A DNA stretch of 32,413 nt from JBDTNL01 sp039933785. Lineage in GTDB: Bacteria; Acidobacteriota; Thermoanaerobaculia; Multivoradales; JAGPDF01. A program made the position numbers and the translations under genes. Location of the stretch: positions 1 through 32,413 of the forward strand of contig JBDTNL010000040.1 of NCBI GenBank assembly GCA_039933785.1, in the 5' to 3' direction. Below the pieces are notes generated by a model that was not told where the DNA came from, did not search any database, and saw only the letters and a list, made by a program, of their open reading frames with translations. Within the stretch, counting starts at the first letter, position 1. Every line of letters begins with the position of its first letter. Shown here piece after piece: positions 7,756 to 20,852 of the stretch.

Positions 7756-8646
7756 ATGAATCGATCCCAAGGGTTGGCTGGTCTGCGCCTCTCGCTGCTC
7801 GGCGCCGGGAGGGTTGGCTCGAGCCTCGCCCACTGGACGGTTGCCTGCGGAGGCGAGCTCCGGGAAGTCGCCTCCGGGTCGCGGACGAGCGCCGACCGGC
7901 TGGTCGCCGAGCTCGGCGGAGGCAGCTGCGCGGCTGAAGAGTTGTCGAGTGCTGACGCCGACCTCCTCGTGGTGGCCGTCTCGGACGACGCCCTGGACGC
8001 CGTGGTGAGCCAACTGGCCGCTCGCCCGCAAGCGCCGGTCGTCCTGCACGTCTCGGGCTCTCGGGACGCCGGAGTCCTGGCACCTCTGCGTATTGGGGGG
8101 CCATCGCAGAGCGCGTGCGGGAGCCTTCACCCCCTGATGGCGTTTCCCGAGGTGCGTTCCAACGTGAGCGAAGCGGCCGGCATCGTCTTCGGAGTCGATG
8201 GCGACGCCATCGCCCTGAGGCTCGGCGAGCGACTGGCCCACACCTGGGGCGCCCAGACGGTCCTCGTCCCCCCCGAAGCGCGGATCCTCTACCACTATGC
8301 CGCGACCCTGGCGGCGGGAGGCGTCTTGACGCTCTTGGCGCTCGGGGAGGAAATCGCGGCGGATCTCGGCCTCTCGCCGACCCTCGCGCTGGGCTATCGA
8401 CGGCTGACCGAGTCCGCGCTCGAAGGCGCTAGATCCCAGCCAGCGGCCGCCGCCATCACCGGTCCCATAGCCCGTGGCGACCGCGTCCTGGTCGAGAAAG
8501 AGCTCGCCGCGGCGGCGAAATTGACGCCGGAAGCGGCCGTTCTACAGCGCAGCCTCGCAATCGAGACCCTCCGCCACGTGTCGCGTGACCGCGGGCTCAC
8601 GCCGGCGCAGTCCGAGCTCCTTCGCCAACTTCGTGCGGAGCCCTGA
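7756..8646 (+). CDS. Rossmann-fold / DUF2520 domain protein
   Basis: The 296-residue protein starts with a nucleotide-binding Rossmann motif (LRLSLLGAGRVGSSLA, GxGxxG type) and continues with SADADLLVVAVSDDALDAVV. A C-terminal all-helical part follows with the DUF2520-type pattern GSLHPLMAFP and YHYAATLAAGGVLTLLALGEEIA. The family resembles ProC and ketopantoate reductase but its substrate is not established; NAD(P) binding is likely. ATG at 7756 is preferred; a TTG at 7720 would add 12 residues of unrelated sequence. There is no clear ribosome binding site. It is transcribed divergently from hrcA, and its stop lies 71 bases before mglA. Confidence 0.8.
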   Translation: MNRSQGLAGLRLSLLGAGRVGSSLAHWTVACGGELREVASGSRTSADRLVAELGGGSCAAEELSSADADLLVVAVSDDALDAVVSQLAARPQAPVVLHVSGSRDAGVLAPLRIGGPSQSACGSLHPLMAFPEVRSNVSEAAGIVFGVDGDAIALRLGERLAHTWGAQTVLVPPEARILYHYAATLAAGGVLTLLALGEEIAADLGLSPTLALGYRRLTESALEGARSQPAAAAITGPIARGDRVLVEKELAAAAKLTPEAAVLQRSLAIETLRHVSRDRGLTPAQSELLRQLRAEP

Positions 8647-8659
8647 GGGCTCCAGTCGG

Positions 8660-8686
8660 TTGACCCTCTCGGACGGCGAGTGCTAT
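8660..8686. promoter_or_regulatory. CIRCE-like inverted repeat (candidate HrcA operator)
   Basis: The left arm TTGACCCTC (8660-8668) matches 6 of 9 positions of the CIRCE arm TTAGCACTC. The spacer is exactly 9 bases (8669-8677). The right arm GAGTGCTAT (8678-8686) matches 8 of 9 of GAGTGCTAA. The total is 14 of 18 with the exact CIRCE geometry. It covers both the -35 and the start of the -10 of the predicted mglA promoter, where a bound repressor would block RNA polymerase. hrcA is encoded about 1 kb away. The left arm's mismatches coincide with the TTGACC -35, so part of the match could be promoter sequence. Chance is not excluded. Confidence 0.4.
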
Positions 8687-8689
8687 CCT
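8660..8689 (+). promoter_or_regulatory. Sigma-70-like promoter for mglA-nrdR-hsp20-lon
   Basis: TTGACC (8660-8665, 5 of 6 to TTGACA) is followed after 18 bases by TATCCT (8684-8689, 4 of 6 to TATAAT). The -10 is 28 bases before the mglA ATG. It is the best promoter-like pair in the window and sits in the only real gap upstream of the mglA group. No start site has been measured. Confidence 0.5.
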
Positions 8690-8717
8690 CGGCCTCCCGT
8701 CAACAGGGCGGAAGTCA

Positions 8718-9863
8718 ATGGTTTTCTTCAACTACAGCACCATGCAGATGGCGGCCAAGGTGGTGTACTACGGCCCAGGTCTGTGCGGCAAGACGACCAA
8801 TCTCGCGTACATCTATTCGCATACTGCGAATGATTCACGCGGCGAGATGGTGTCGCTGGAAACGGAAACCGACCGCACCCTGTTCTTCGACCTGCTGCCC
8901 ATCGACGTCGGTTCGATCGCTGGATTCAAGACCCGTATCCAGCTCTACACCGTTCCCGGTCAGGTGTTTTACAACACCACGCGCAAGCTGGTGCTGAAGG
9001 GTGTCGACGGCGTGGTGTTCGTGGCCGACTCGCAGCGCCCAATGCTGCAGGCCAACATCGATGCGTTCAAGAACCTGCAGGAGAATCTGGGCGAGATCGG
9101 ACTCACCACTGAAAGCATGCCGCTGGTGCTGCAGTACAACAAGCGCGACCTCAAGGAGATCCTCTCGGTCGAAGAGATGAACGCCGGCCTCAACACCGGT
9201 GAGTGGCCGTGGTTCGAGGCTTCGGCGCGCACCGGCCAGGGGGTTTTCGAAACTCTGAAGGGCATTTCCAAGCTCACCCTGCTGTCGCTCAAGAAGCGGC
9301 TAGTGCGCCCCGGGCAGGAAAGCTCCCGCCCGGGTATCGGCAGTCCCGCGGCGGCGGCCAGACCGGCGACGCCGCCGGCGATTGCCGCACCTCCGCCGGC
9401 TCCGAGAGTCGCGCCGCCGGCGCCCGCTGCTGCGCCTCCTGTTGCCGCGCCGGTCGCTGCGGCTCCGAGTCCACAAATCGCGCCACCCAAGCCGGTAGCC
9501 AAGAGAGTCGGTCAGATCGATGTGCTGCGCGAGCTCGAGCGCTTGCGCAGTCAGACGCTCCGGCCGACCTCTCCGCCGCCAGTGCGCGCGGCGACGCCGG
9601 CGGTGGTGGCGGCGGCGCCAGCAGCCGCGGCGGCCGCCCAGAATGGCGCCAACGGCCAGCGCGAAATGAGCCGCGACATCCAACTCACCCTGAAACGGGC
9701 CGATTTCAAACGCGCGCGCCGTTTCACGCTGAGCCTCCAGGTCGAGGACGGCGAAAATCGGGTCGTCGACGCCATCCGCGATCTGCAGGTCGATCTCGAC
9801 AACGTGCAGCAGCTGGAGAAGGTGCTGCTCCGCCTCAACATCGCGCTCAACGCCAAGGAGTAA
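8718..9863 (+). CDS. mglA: MglA-type Ras-like GTPase with long C-terminal extension
   Basis: Residues 1-195 are an MglA GTPase: P-loop GPGLCGKT (19-26), ETETDRTLFFD switch region (49-58), LYTVPGQ (76-82) where the usual DxxG is replaced by the MglA-type TVPGQ, base-recognition NKRD (141-144) and SAR (169-171). In Myxococcus MglA is about 195 residues and sets cell polarity for pili and gliding. Here it continues to 381: an Ala/Pro-rich linker (about 203-260 and 282-308) flanks a helical LRELERLRSQ segment, and a charged C-terminal domain (316-381) has a LQVDLDNVQQLEKVLLRLNI helix. I recognise no family for that domain. ATG at 8718 follows GGCGGAAGTCA. It is first in the mglA-nrdR-hsp20-lon series. 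No mglB is visible in the window. Confidence 0.9.
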   Translation: MVFFNYSTMQMAAKVVYYGPGLCGKTTNLAYIYSHTANDSRGEMVSLETETDRTLFFDLLPIDVGSIAGFKTRIQLYTVPGQVFYNTTRKLVLKGVDGVVFVADSQRPMLQANIDAFKNLQENLGEIGLTTESMPLVLQYNKRDLKEILSVEEMNAGLNTGEWPWFEASARTGQGVFETLKGISKLTLLSLKKRLVRPGQESSRPGIGSPAAAARPATPPAIAAPPPAPRVAPPAPAAAPPVAAPVAAAPSPQIAPPKPVAKRVGQIDVLRELERLRSQTLRPTSPPPVRAATPAVVAAAPAAAAAAQNGANGQREMSRDIQLTLKRADFKRARRFTLSLQVEDGENRVVDAIRDLQVDLDNVQQLEKVLLRLNIALNAKE

Positions 9864-9872
9864 GCGCGCCGC

Positions 9873-10331
9873 ATGCGCTGTCCCTTCTGCGGCGCCACCA
9901 AGGACCGGGTCGTCGACTCGCGGGAAAGCCGCGATCACGTGACCATTCGGCGGCGCCGGGAATGCCTCTCTTGCGAGCGCCGCTTCACCTCCTACGAGCA
10001 GATCGAAGACATCCCCTACCTGGTCGTGAAGTCCGACGGCAGCCGCCAGGAGTTCGATCGCAAGAAGCTCCTGCAGGGTCTGCTCAAGGCCTGCGAGAAG
10101 CGTCCGGTGCCGCTCAAGAAGCTCGACGAGATCGTCGACGAGATCCAGAATCAGCTGCACGAGCGCGAGGATCGCGAAATTTCGACCTCCGAGATCGGGG
10201 CCCTGGTCATGGAGCGCCTGCGAGTGCTCGACCAGGTAGCGTACGTGCGCTTCGCTTCGGTCTATCGCAAGTTCGAGGACATCGGGGCCTTCATGGAGGA
10301 GTTGAAGATACTTCTCCACAAACAAAGCTGA
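9873..10331 (+). CDS. nrdR: Transcriptional repressor NrdR
   Basis: NrdR is an ATP/dATP-sensing zinc-ribbon repressor of ribonucleotide reductase genes. The 152-residue protein, normal for the family, has paired zinc cysteines C3/C6 and C31/C34 (MRCPFCGA, CLSCERRFTSYE), the RRRRECLSC block, and an ATP-cone (LVVKSDGSRQEFDRKKLLQGLLKAC), then VRFASVYRKFEDI near the end. ATG at 9873 lies 9 bases after the mglA stop; AAGGAG overlaps the end of mglA. No NrdR box or nrd gene is visible here, so its targets lie elsewhere. Confidence 0.97.
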   Translation: MRCPFCGATKDRVVDSRESRDHVTIRRRRECLSCERRFTSYEQIEDIPYLVVKSDGSRQEFDRKKLLQGLLKACEKRPVPLKKLDEIVDEIQNQLHEREDREISTSEIGALVMERLRVLDQVAYVRFASVYRKFEDIGAFMEELKILLHKQS

Positions 10332-10348
10332 GGCGCGCAGGAAAGTCC

Positions 10349-10790
10349 ATGGCCGACCGCTACACCGCTTTGCTGCTCGTGGGCCGCCTTCAGGCGCGGC
10401 TCGATCGGGTCTTTCAGGAGGTTTCCGAATCGCTCGCCGGCGGCATCGAGGTGCCCGACTGGCAACCCGCGGTCGATGTGATCGAGACCGCCGACGCCGT
10501 CTTGCTGCTGGCCGAAATTCCCGGCATGTCGGCGACCGAGATCACCATCGAGGTGAGCGGCAACGTGGTCGTCCTGCGCGGCGAGAAGGCTTCCGCGGCG
10601 CTCGCCGAACGCGGCCATTTCCTTTGCGTCGAGACCGGGCGTGGTAGATTTCAACGCGAAGTGCAGCTGCTCCACCCGGTCAACAGCCACCGCGGGCGCG
10701 CCGTCCTCCGAGATGGCGTCTTGTCGGTGGAGTTCCCCCGCATCCAGGATTTACGCGAACAGCCGCGAACCGTGACTGTCGACACCGTCG

Positions 10791-10807
<17 letters not shown>
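10349..10807 (+). CDS. Small heat shock protein, Hsp20/alpha-crystallin family
   Basis: The 152-residue protein has an alpha-crystallin domain: WQPAVDVIETADAVLLLAEIPGM, then ITIEVSGNVVVLRGEK, ending in the hallmark AVLRDGVLSVEFPR, which fits the A-x-x-x-n-G-v-L signature. Small Hsps hold unfolding proteins in a refoldable state for DnaK or ClpB without using ATP. The ATG (10349-10351) follows AGGAA by 6 bases. The coding frame is also open upstream through nrdR, but that is an out-of-frame overlap. It ends 17 bases inside the start of lon, so the two are probably translated together. The C-terminal I-x-I/V anchor is not obvious. Confidence 0.9.
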
Positions 10808-13229
<2,422 letters not shown>

Positions 13230-13239
13230 GCTCACGAGC

Positions 13240-14196
13240 TTGCGCGGAGAAGACCGCCTGATCGCTTGGCTGCGTTCGCGGGCGGACGCCTCCGGCGCGC
13301 TGCTCGGCGACGACGCCGCGTTTTTGCCGGCGCTCGGCGAGTTCGCGGTCACCGTCGACACGCAGACATCTGGAATCCATTTTCTGCCCGGGCTCGACGC
13401 TGCGGTCATGGCGCGGCGCCTACTGGCGGTCAATCTTTCCGATCTCGCGGCCTGCGGAGCCGATCCCGCCTTCGCATTCCTGGCGCTCAACGCTCCGGCG
13501 GATTTCCCGCACCGCCGATTTCTCAATGCATTACTTTCCGCGGCGAAAGCGCACGGCGTGAAGCTCGCGGGAGGCGACCTCGCGTCGGCCGCCGGCCCCA
13601 GCGCCACACTCACCCTGATCGGAAGACTCCCCCACCGGGGCCGCTGGGTGCGCCGCGATGCCGCCCGGCCCGGCGATCGACTGTGGGTTGGTGGAACGCT
13701 CGGTCAAGCGGCCGCCGGCCTCCTCTTGCAACGGGGTATCGCGAGTGGCCTTCACCCCGCGGCCCTCGCGACGGCTGGCAAGCGCGCCATCGTGCGTCAC
13801 CTCGCCCCGCGGCCACAGCTCGACCTTGGCCGCTGGCTAGGCCGCCAAGCCAGAGCGTCGGCGCTCGACATTTCAGACGGCCTGGCGCGCGACCTGCACC
13901 GGCTGGCCCGCGCGAGTGGCGTCGGCGCGGTGGTCGAAGCGGGCCAACTACCGATGGCAAACCGCTTCGTCGAGCTCTGCTCCGCACTGGGCAGAAAAGC
14001 TCTCGACTTGATGCTCGGCGGCGGCGAGGACTACGTGCTGCTCTTCACACTGCCGTCGAGTATCGCGCCGCCCGCCCGCTTCGGAGCGACCGAAATCGGA
14101 TCGATCCACCAGGGCCGCCGGGTTCGTCTGCGAGTCGGCACGCGTCTCATACCGCTCGGCGACAGCGGCTTCGATCACCTCGACGTCAGCGCTTGA
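13240..14196 (+). CDS. thiL: Thiamine-monophosphate kinase
   Basis: ThiL phosphorylates thiamine monophosphate to thiamine diphosphate, the last step of cofactor synthesis. The 318-residue protein has the family motifs GEDRLIAWL at the N-terminus, LLGDDAAFL (metal/ATP-binding acidic motif), VNLSDLAACGADP, KLAGGDLASA, SALDISDGLARDLHRL and MLGGGEDYVLLFT. The start is TTG (13240-13242), since no ATG or GTG occurs before conserved sequence and it yields the expected GE..LI opening. It follows lon by 10 bases. Its stop overlaps the convergent helix-turn-helix gene by 11 bases, leaving no room for an intergenic terminator. Confidence 0.93.
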   Translation: MRGEDRLIAWLRSRADASGALLGDDAAFLPALGEFAVTVDTQTSGIHFLPGLDAAVMARRLLAVNLSDLAACGADPAFAFLALNAPADFPHRRFLNALLSAAKAHGVKLAGGDLASAAGPSATLTLIGRLPHRGRWVRRDAARPGDRLWVGGTLGQAAAGLLLQRGIASGLHPAALATAGKRAIVRHLAPRPQLDLGRWLGRQARASALDISDGLARDLHRLARASGVGAVVEAGQLPMANRFVELCSALGRKALDLMLGGGEDYVLLFTLPSSIAPPARFGATEIGSIHQGRRVRLRVGTRLIPLGDSGFDHLDVSA

Positions 14197-14776
14197 CCTG
14201 CACCCGGATCGGTCGGTCGGCGCGACGCGCCAAGTTGCGCAGCTGTTTGACGATTTCGAGCTGCGTGTTTCCGATCTGTTCCAGCCAGCGAAGGATCGCT
14301 GCGTCGTTGGATGCCCGCGGCGTGGGCGCCGCGCTCGGCTTCCGGCCGCGCCGGCTCTCCGCCCGCAGCCGCTGAAACACAGCTACGGCACTCGGCAGGA
14401 ATCGTCGCCGCCGGCCCTCGCCCTCGTGCGGCAGCTCGGGTAAATAGGTTGCGACGTAGCGCAACAAAGTCGGGTAAGAAATGTTGGTCAGCCGCCCGAT
14501 CTCGTTGAGGCTCAACAGCGACCGTGGCACTGCTCCCGGCGCCTTGGACCCCTTGCGGCGTCGACGGTGTTTCATGTTCTCGCTCTTGATCTCCGCCACC
14601 ACGGCCAGGGCCGATTCGGGGTAGCGCTGCGTGCGACCGGTGCCGACCGAAGGAAGTCGCCGCTGATACTCCCTCTTGTAGCGCAGGAGAGTCGGCATCG
14701 AAATATTGCTCCGCCGCGAGACCTCGCTCAGCGTCAGCAGCGCGGTGTTCTTGGGTGCTTTCTTCCGCCTCGGCAT
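14186..14776 (-). CDS. Protein with two tandem MerR-like helix-turn-helix domains
   Basis: The 196-residue protein contains two copies of one DNA-binding unit at about 13-64 and 87-138. Both share LL-x-L-x-E-(V/I)-x-R-x-x-NIS-x-PTLLRY, then LP, a G-x-G-R turn and an R-(Y/F)-x-x-SA block. Each resembles the MerR/excisionase winged helix without its own effector domain. A basic linker (about 68-80, RRRRKGSK) separates them, and a C-terminal amphipathic helix (157-182) follows. A single chain could read a direct repeat as an intramolecular dimer. ATG at 14776 with GGAGGA 6 bases upstream is preferred to a TTG at 14794. It is the last gene of the minus unit, 25 bases after the Asp-box gene. Function unknown. 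Confidence 0.75.
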   Translation of the reverse strand: MPRRKKAPKNTALLTLSEVSRRSNISMPTLLRYKREYQRRLPSVGTGRTQRYPESALAVVAEIKSENMKHRRRRKGSKAPGAVPRSLLSLNEIGRLTNISYPTLLRYVATYLPELPHEGEGRRRRFLPSAVAVFQRLRAESRRGRKPSAAPTPRASNDAAILRWLEQIGNTQLEIVKQLRNLARRADRPIRVQVKR

Positions 14777-14801
14777 TCCACTTCCTCCGAGCAACAGACT
14801 A

Positions 14802-15899
14802 TCAAGGCGTTGCGAAGCGAAAGACGGCCCCGGTGCGAGTGCCGGCGTATAGAACCGTCGAGTGCTGCGGATCGATGGTCAAGACGCCCTCGAAATCGGC
14901 CGTCGACAAGCCGGTGTTGATCGGCACCCACGCCTGGTTGCTCTTGACCCAACGGAAGACGCCCCTGCCAGCGATACCCACGTAGAGCTTCCTCGAATCG
15001 TGCGGGTCGATCAGAAGGCTCGCGATGTTCGTCTTCTCGATCCCTCGGTTCAGCGGACGGAAGGTGCGACCACGGTCCAAACTTGCGTAGACGCCCGCGC
15101 CTCGAGTACCCACGTACACGAAATCCGGCCGGCGACGATCGATCGACAACAGAGAAGAGCCGGGGTTGGCGCAGAGTTCGGCGGGGAGGCCCGCGCCCGC
15201 TGCTTGCCAATTCGCGCCGGCATCCACACTCTTGAACAAGGCCCCGCAGGTGAGGGCATAGAACTCGTTCCGGCGCTCGGGGTCGATGGCCAGAGACGTC
15301 ACGGGGTTGTGTCCGAACACCTGGTATGGAAACGCCAGACCGGTCCAGGTCGAGAATCCGTCGTCGGTGTGCAGCATGTACAGGCCAAGGGTCGGGATGG
15401 TCTGTGCCAGGTAGGCGCCTGCCAGCAACGCGGTCCCGCTGTGCTGCGGATCGACGGCAAACGCATCCATGGTGATGAAGCAATCGTCGCCTCTCGCGGT
15501 GCAGAAGCGACGCGGCTCCAGCGGAGCAAGCAGCTGGCTCCACTGGCGTCCTGCGAGGGTCGATTTGAAGAGCAGGTCTGAAAACCCTACCCTCCGCACC
15601 GCAAACAGGGTGCGAGGAGATCGCGGGTCGAAAGCCTTCACCTTCAACGGGCCCGGGGCAGGCTGCACCAGCGTCCAGGTGTGGCCCTGATCGGCGCTCC
15701 GAAAGACGCCTTCCGGGGAAAACGCGATGACGAAGGAGATCCCCGCTGGCGTGACCGCGATCGAGGTGATCCTCGAAGCGGTGAACGGAGCCGTAGGAGT
15801 CCATCGTGCTGTGGCGCGGGCCGTAGGAGTCTCGGCCGCGGACAGGCCTGCAGTGGAAACGAGCCACAGAATGGCCAACACGCTCGCCAACTTGGTCAT
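14802..15899 (-). CDS. Secreted BNR/Asp-box beta-propeller protein
   Basis: The 365-residue protein opens with a signal peptide (MTKLASVLAILWLVSTAGLS, probable cleavage near A22). The rest is a repeat protein with Asp-box turns S-x-D-x-G-x-T-W: SADQGHTW (68-75), SVDAGANW (224-231), SLDRGRTF (273-280) and a weaker TDDGFSTW (178-185), each followed by IDP/VDP-type strand starts. Such propellers occur in sialidases, Ycf48-like assembly factors and many exported proteins. I see no sialidase FRIP motif or catalytic set, so no enzymatic role is claimed. The ATG overlaps the upstream permease stop as ATGA, so it is co-translated with a transporter and may act in the periplasm or on the surface. Confidence 0.75.
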   Translation of the reverse strand: MTKLASVLAILWLVSTAGLSAAETPTARATARWTPTAPFTASRITSIAVTPAGISFVIAFSPEGVFRSADQGHTWTLVQPAPGPLKVKAFDPRSPRTLFAVRRVGFSDLLFKSTLAGRQWSQLLAPLEPRRFCTARGDDCFITMDAFAVDPQHSGTALLAGAYLAQTIPTLGLYMLHTDDGFSTWTGLAFPYQVFGHNPVTSLAIDPERRNEFYALTCGALFKSVDAGANWQAAGAGLPAELCANPGSSLLSIDRRRPDFVYVGTRGAGVYASLDRGRTFRPLNRGIEKTNIASLLIDPHDSRKLYVGIAGRGVFRWVKSNQAWVPINTGLSTADFEGVLTIDPQHSTVLYAGTRTGAVFRFATP

Positions 15900-16711
15900 T
15901 GCGCCTCCCGCTCAGTCGTCCGCCCGAAAGTATCCGCCAACACGTTGAGCCCCACCACCACGACGAAGAGCGCGAGCCCTGGAAAGAGCGCCAAGTGCGG
16001 CGCATCGAGCAGGTGTCCGCGCCCCGCGTTCACCATCGCGCCCCAGGAAGGCGTCGGGGGCTGCAACCCGAGACCCAGAAAGGACAGGCTGGCCTCGGCG
16101 AGCATGGCGCCCGCCATACTGAGGCTGGCTTGAACGAGGAGCAACGGCGCCATGTTGGGCAGCGCGTGGCGCAGGAAGATGCTCACCCAGGACGCGCCGG
16201 CGGCGCGCGCCGCGAGCACGAATTCGCGCTCGCGCAAGCGCGCCGTCTGGCCGCGCACCAGACGCGCGTAGCCCACCCAGCCGATCGCGACTAGCGCCAG
16301 GATCACGTGCTCGAGCGCGGGGCCGAGCATCGCCACGAGGGCCAGGGCGAGCAACAAGCCCGGGAAAGCGAGCACCGAATCTACGAGCCGCATGAGGAGC
16401 GCGTCGACCCAGCCGCCCGCGAGGCCAGCGAGACCGCCAATGACGCACCCTAGGCTACCGGCGAGCAGGACCACGGCGAGGCCTGTGGTCAGCGAGGCGC
16501 GGGCACCGAAGAGGAGGCGCGAGAGGATGTCGCGCCCGAGCTCGTCCTGTCCGAACGGGTGTTGCGCCGAGGGTCCGCGCAGCCGGCCATCGAGATCGAG
16601 CGCCGACGGCGGCGCGGGCGCGATCCAGGGAGCGACGAGAGCCGCAAGAACGATCAACCCAAGCCCCAGGGCGCTGGCCCAGACCGTCCCTCGGGTGCGG
16701 CGCCGGCTCAT
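15896..16711 (-). CDS. Dpp/Opp-type ABC transporter permease (DppC-like)
   Basis: The 271-residue inner-membrane permease has an N-terminal hydrophobic helix (VWASALGLGLIVLAALVAPWIA), the DppC signature HPFGQDELGRDILSRLLFGARASL, about five further membrane segments, and the EAA loop for the ATPase (AARAAGASWVSIFLRHALPNMAPL), followed by LAEASLSFLGLGLQPPTPSWGAM. This family imports di/oligopeptides, nickel and other small solutes with a binding protein and two ATPases. The usual C-terminal 'LGDxLRDxLDP' ending is replaced by NVLADTFGRTTEREAQ. ATG at 16711 overlaps the DppB-like stop (ATGA). No ATPase or binding protein lies in the window, so the substrate is unknown. Confidence 0.88.
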   Translation of the reverse strand: MSRRRTRGTVWASALGLGLIVLAALVAPWIAPAPPSALDLDGRLRGPSAQHPFGQDELGRDILSRLLFGARASLTTGLAVVLLAGSLGCVIGGLAGLAGGWVDALLMRLVDSVLAFPGLLLALALVAMLGPALEHVILALVAIGWVGYARLVRGQTARLREREFVLAARAAGASWVSIFLRHALPNMAPLLLVQASLSMAGAMLAEASLSFLGLGLQPPTPSWGAMVNAGRGHLLDAPHLALFPGLALFVVVVGLNVLADTFGRTTEREAQ

Positions 16712-17631
16712 GACGAGACTCGCAGGCGCGGGTCAGCCCACGCGCACAAGATGTCAGCGGCGAGGTTGGCGAGGATGTAGCTCGCTGCCACCACCAGCAC
16801 CACGCCTTGCACCACCGGATAGTCGCGCCAGCGGATCGAATCGACCAGCAATCGCCCGAGCCCGGGCCACGAGAACACGGTCTCGACAACGACCGCGCCG
16901 GCGAGTAGGGCTCCGAACTGCAGGGCCACGATGGTGATCACCGGCGGCAGCGCGTTACGCAGCGCATGCGAGAGCGTCGCCCGCCAACTTCCGATGCCTT
17001 TGGCGCGCGCCACCAGCACATACGGTTTCGCCAGCTCTTCGCGCATCGTCACTCGCACCATGCGCACGAGGAGGCCCGAGATTCCGATCCCGAGGGTCGC
17101 CGCCGGGAGCACCAGGCTCGTGAGGCCGTTGCGTCCAGCGACCGGAAGCAGGTCCAGTCCGATGCCGAAGACGAGAATGAGCATCGGGCCGAGCCAGAAC
17201 GTCGGGATCGACGCGCCACAAAGACCAAGCAGCGACGCCGCGCGGTCGGCGAGACCGCCGCTTCGCCGCGCCGCGCACACCCCGAGCGGCAGGGCGAGGG
17301 TAAGGCCGACCAGCAGGCTGGAGAGAGCGAGCTCGAACGTCGCGGGCCAGCGCTCGGCGATCAATCCGCTCACGCCCTGCCCCGAGTGCAGCGACGAACC
17401 CAGATCGCCACGCACCGCGTGCGCGAGAAAGCTCCCGTACTGATCCGGCAGCGAGCGATCGAGGCCGAGCTTGGAGCGCAGCGCCGCGGCATCCGCGGGC
17501 GACGGGCTCTCGCCCAGGAGCTCTTCCACCGGATCGCCTGGCACCAGATGCAGAAGTGCAAACACCGCAGTCACCACCACCCACGCGACCGGTAAGGCCT
17601 GCAACAGTCGGCGGAGGAGAAAGCGCGACAC
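16708..17631 (-). CDS. Dpp/Opp-type ABC transporter permease (DppB-like)
   Basis: The 307-residue permease is the partner of the DppC-like protein. It begins with the DppB pattern MSRFLLRRLLQALPVAWVVV, then LLHLVPGDPVEELLG, GLDRSLPDQYGSFLAHAVRGDLGSSL, membrane helices, and the EAA loop VARAKGIGSWRATLSHALRNALPPVIT, then VVETVFSWPGLGRLLVDSI. All features of the family are present. The start is GTG (17631-17629) with no clear Shine-Dalgarno sequence, 20 bases after the sigma-54 activator gene. Its stop overlaps the DppC-like start. The two permeases probably form a heterodimer, but the rest of the transporter must be encoded elsewhere. Confidence 0.9.
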   Translation of the reverse strand: MSRFLLRRLLQALPVAWVVVTAVFALLHLVPGDPVEELLGESPSPADAAALRSKLGLDRSLPDQYGSFLAHAVRGDLGSSLHSGQGVSGLIAERWPATFELALSSLLVGLTLALPLGVCAARRSGGLADRAASLLGLCGASIPTFWLGPMLILVFGIGLDLLPVAGRNGLTSLVLPAATLGIGISGLLVRMVRVTMREELAKPYVLVARAKGIGSWRATLSHALRNALPPVITIVALQFGALLAGAVVVETVFSWPGLGRLLVDSIRWRDYPVVQGVVLVVAASYILANLAADILCAWADPRLRVSS

Positions 17632-17651
17632 GAGGAGATCGCTCGCGATCG

Positions 17652-20849
<3,198 letters not shown>

Positions 20850-20852
20850 GGT

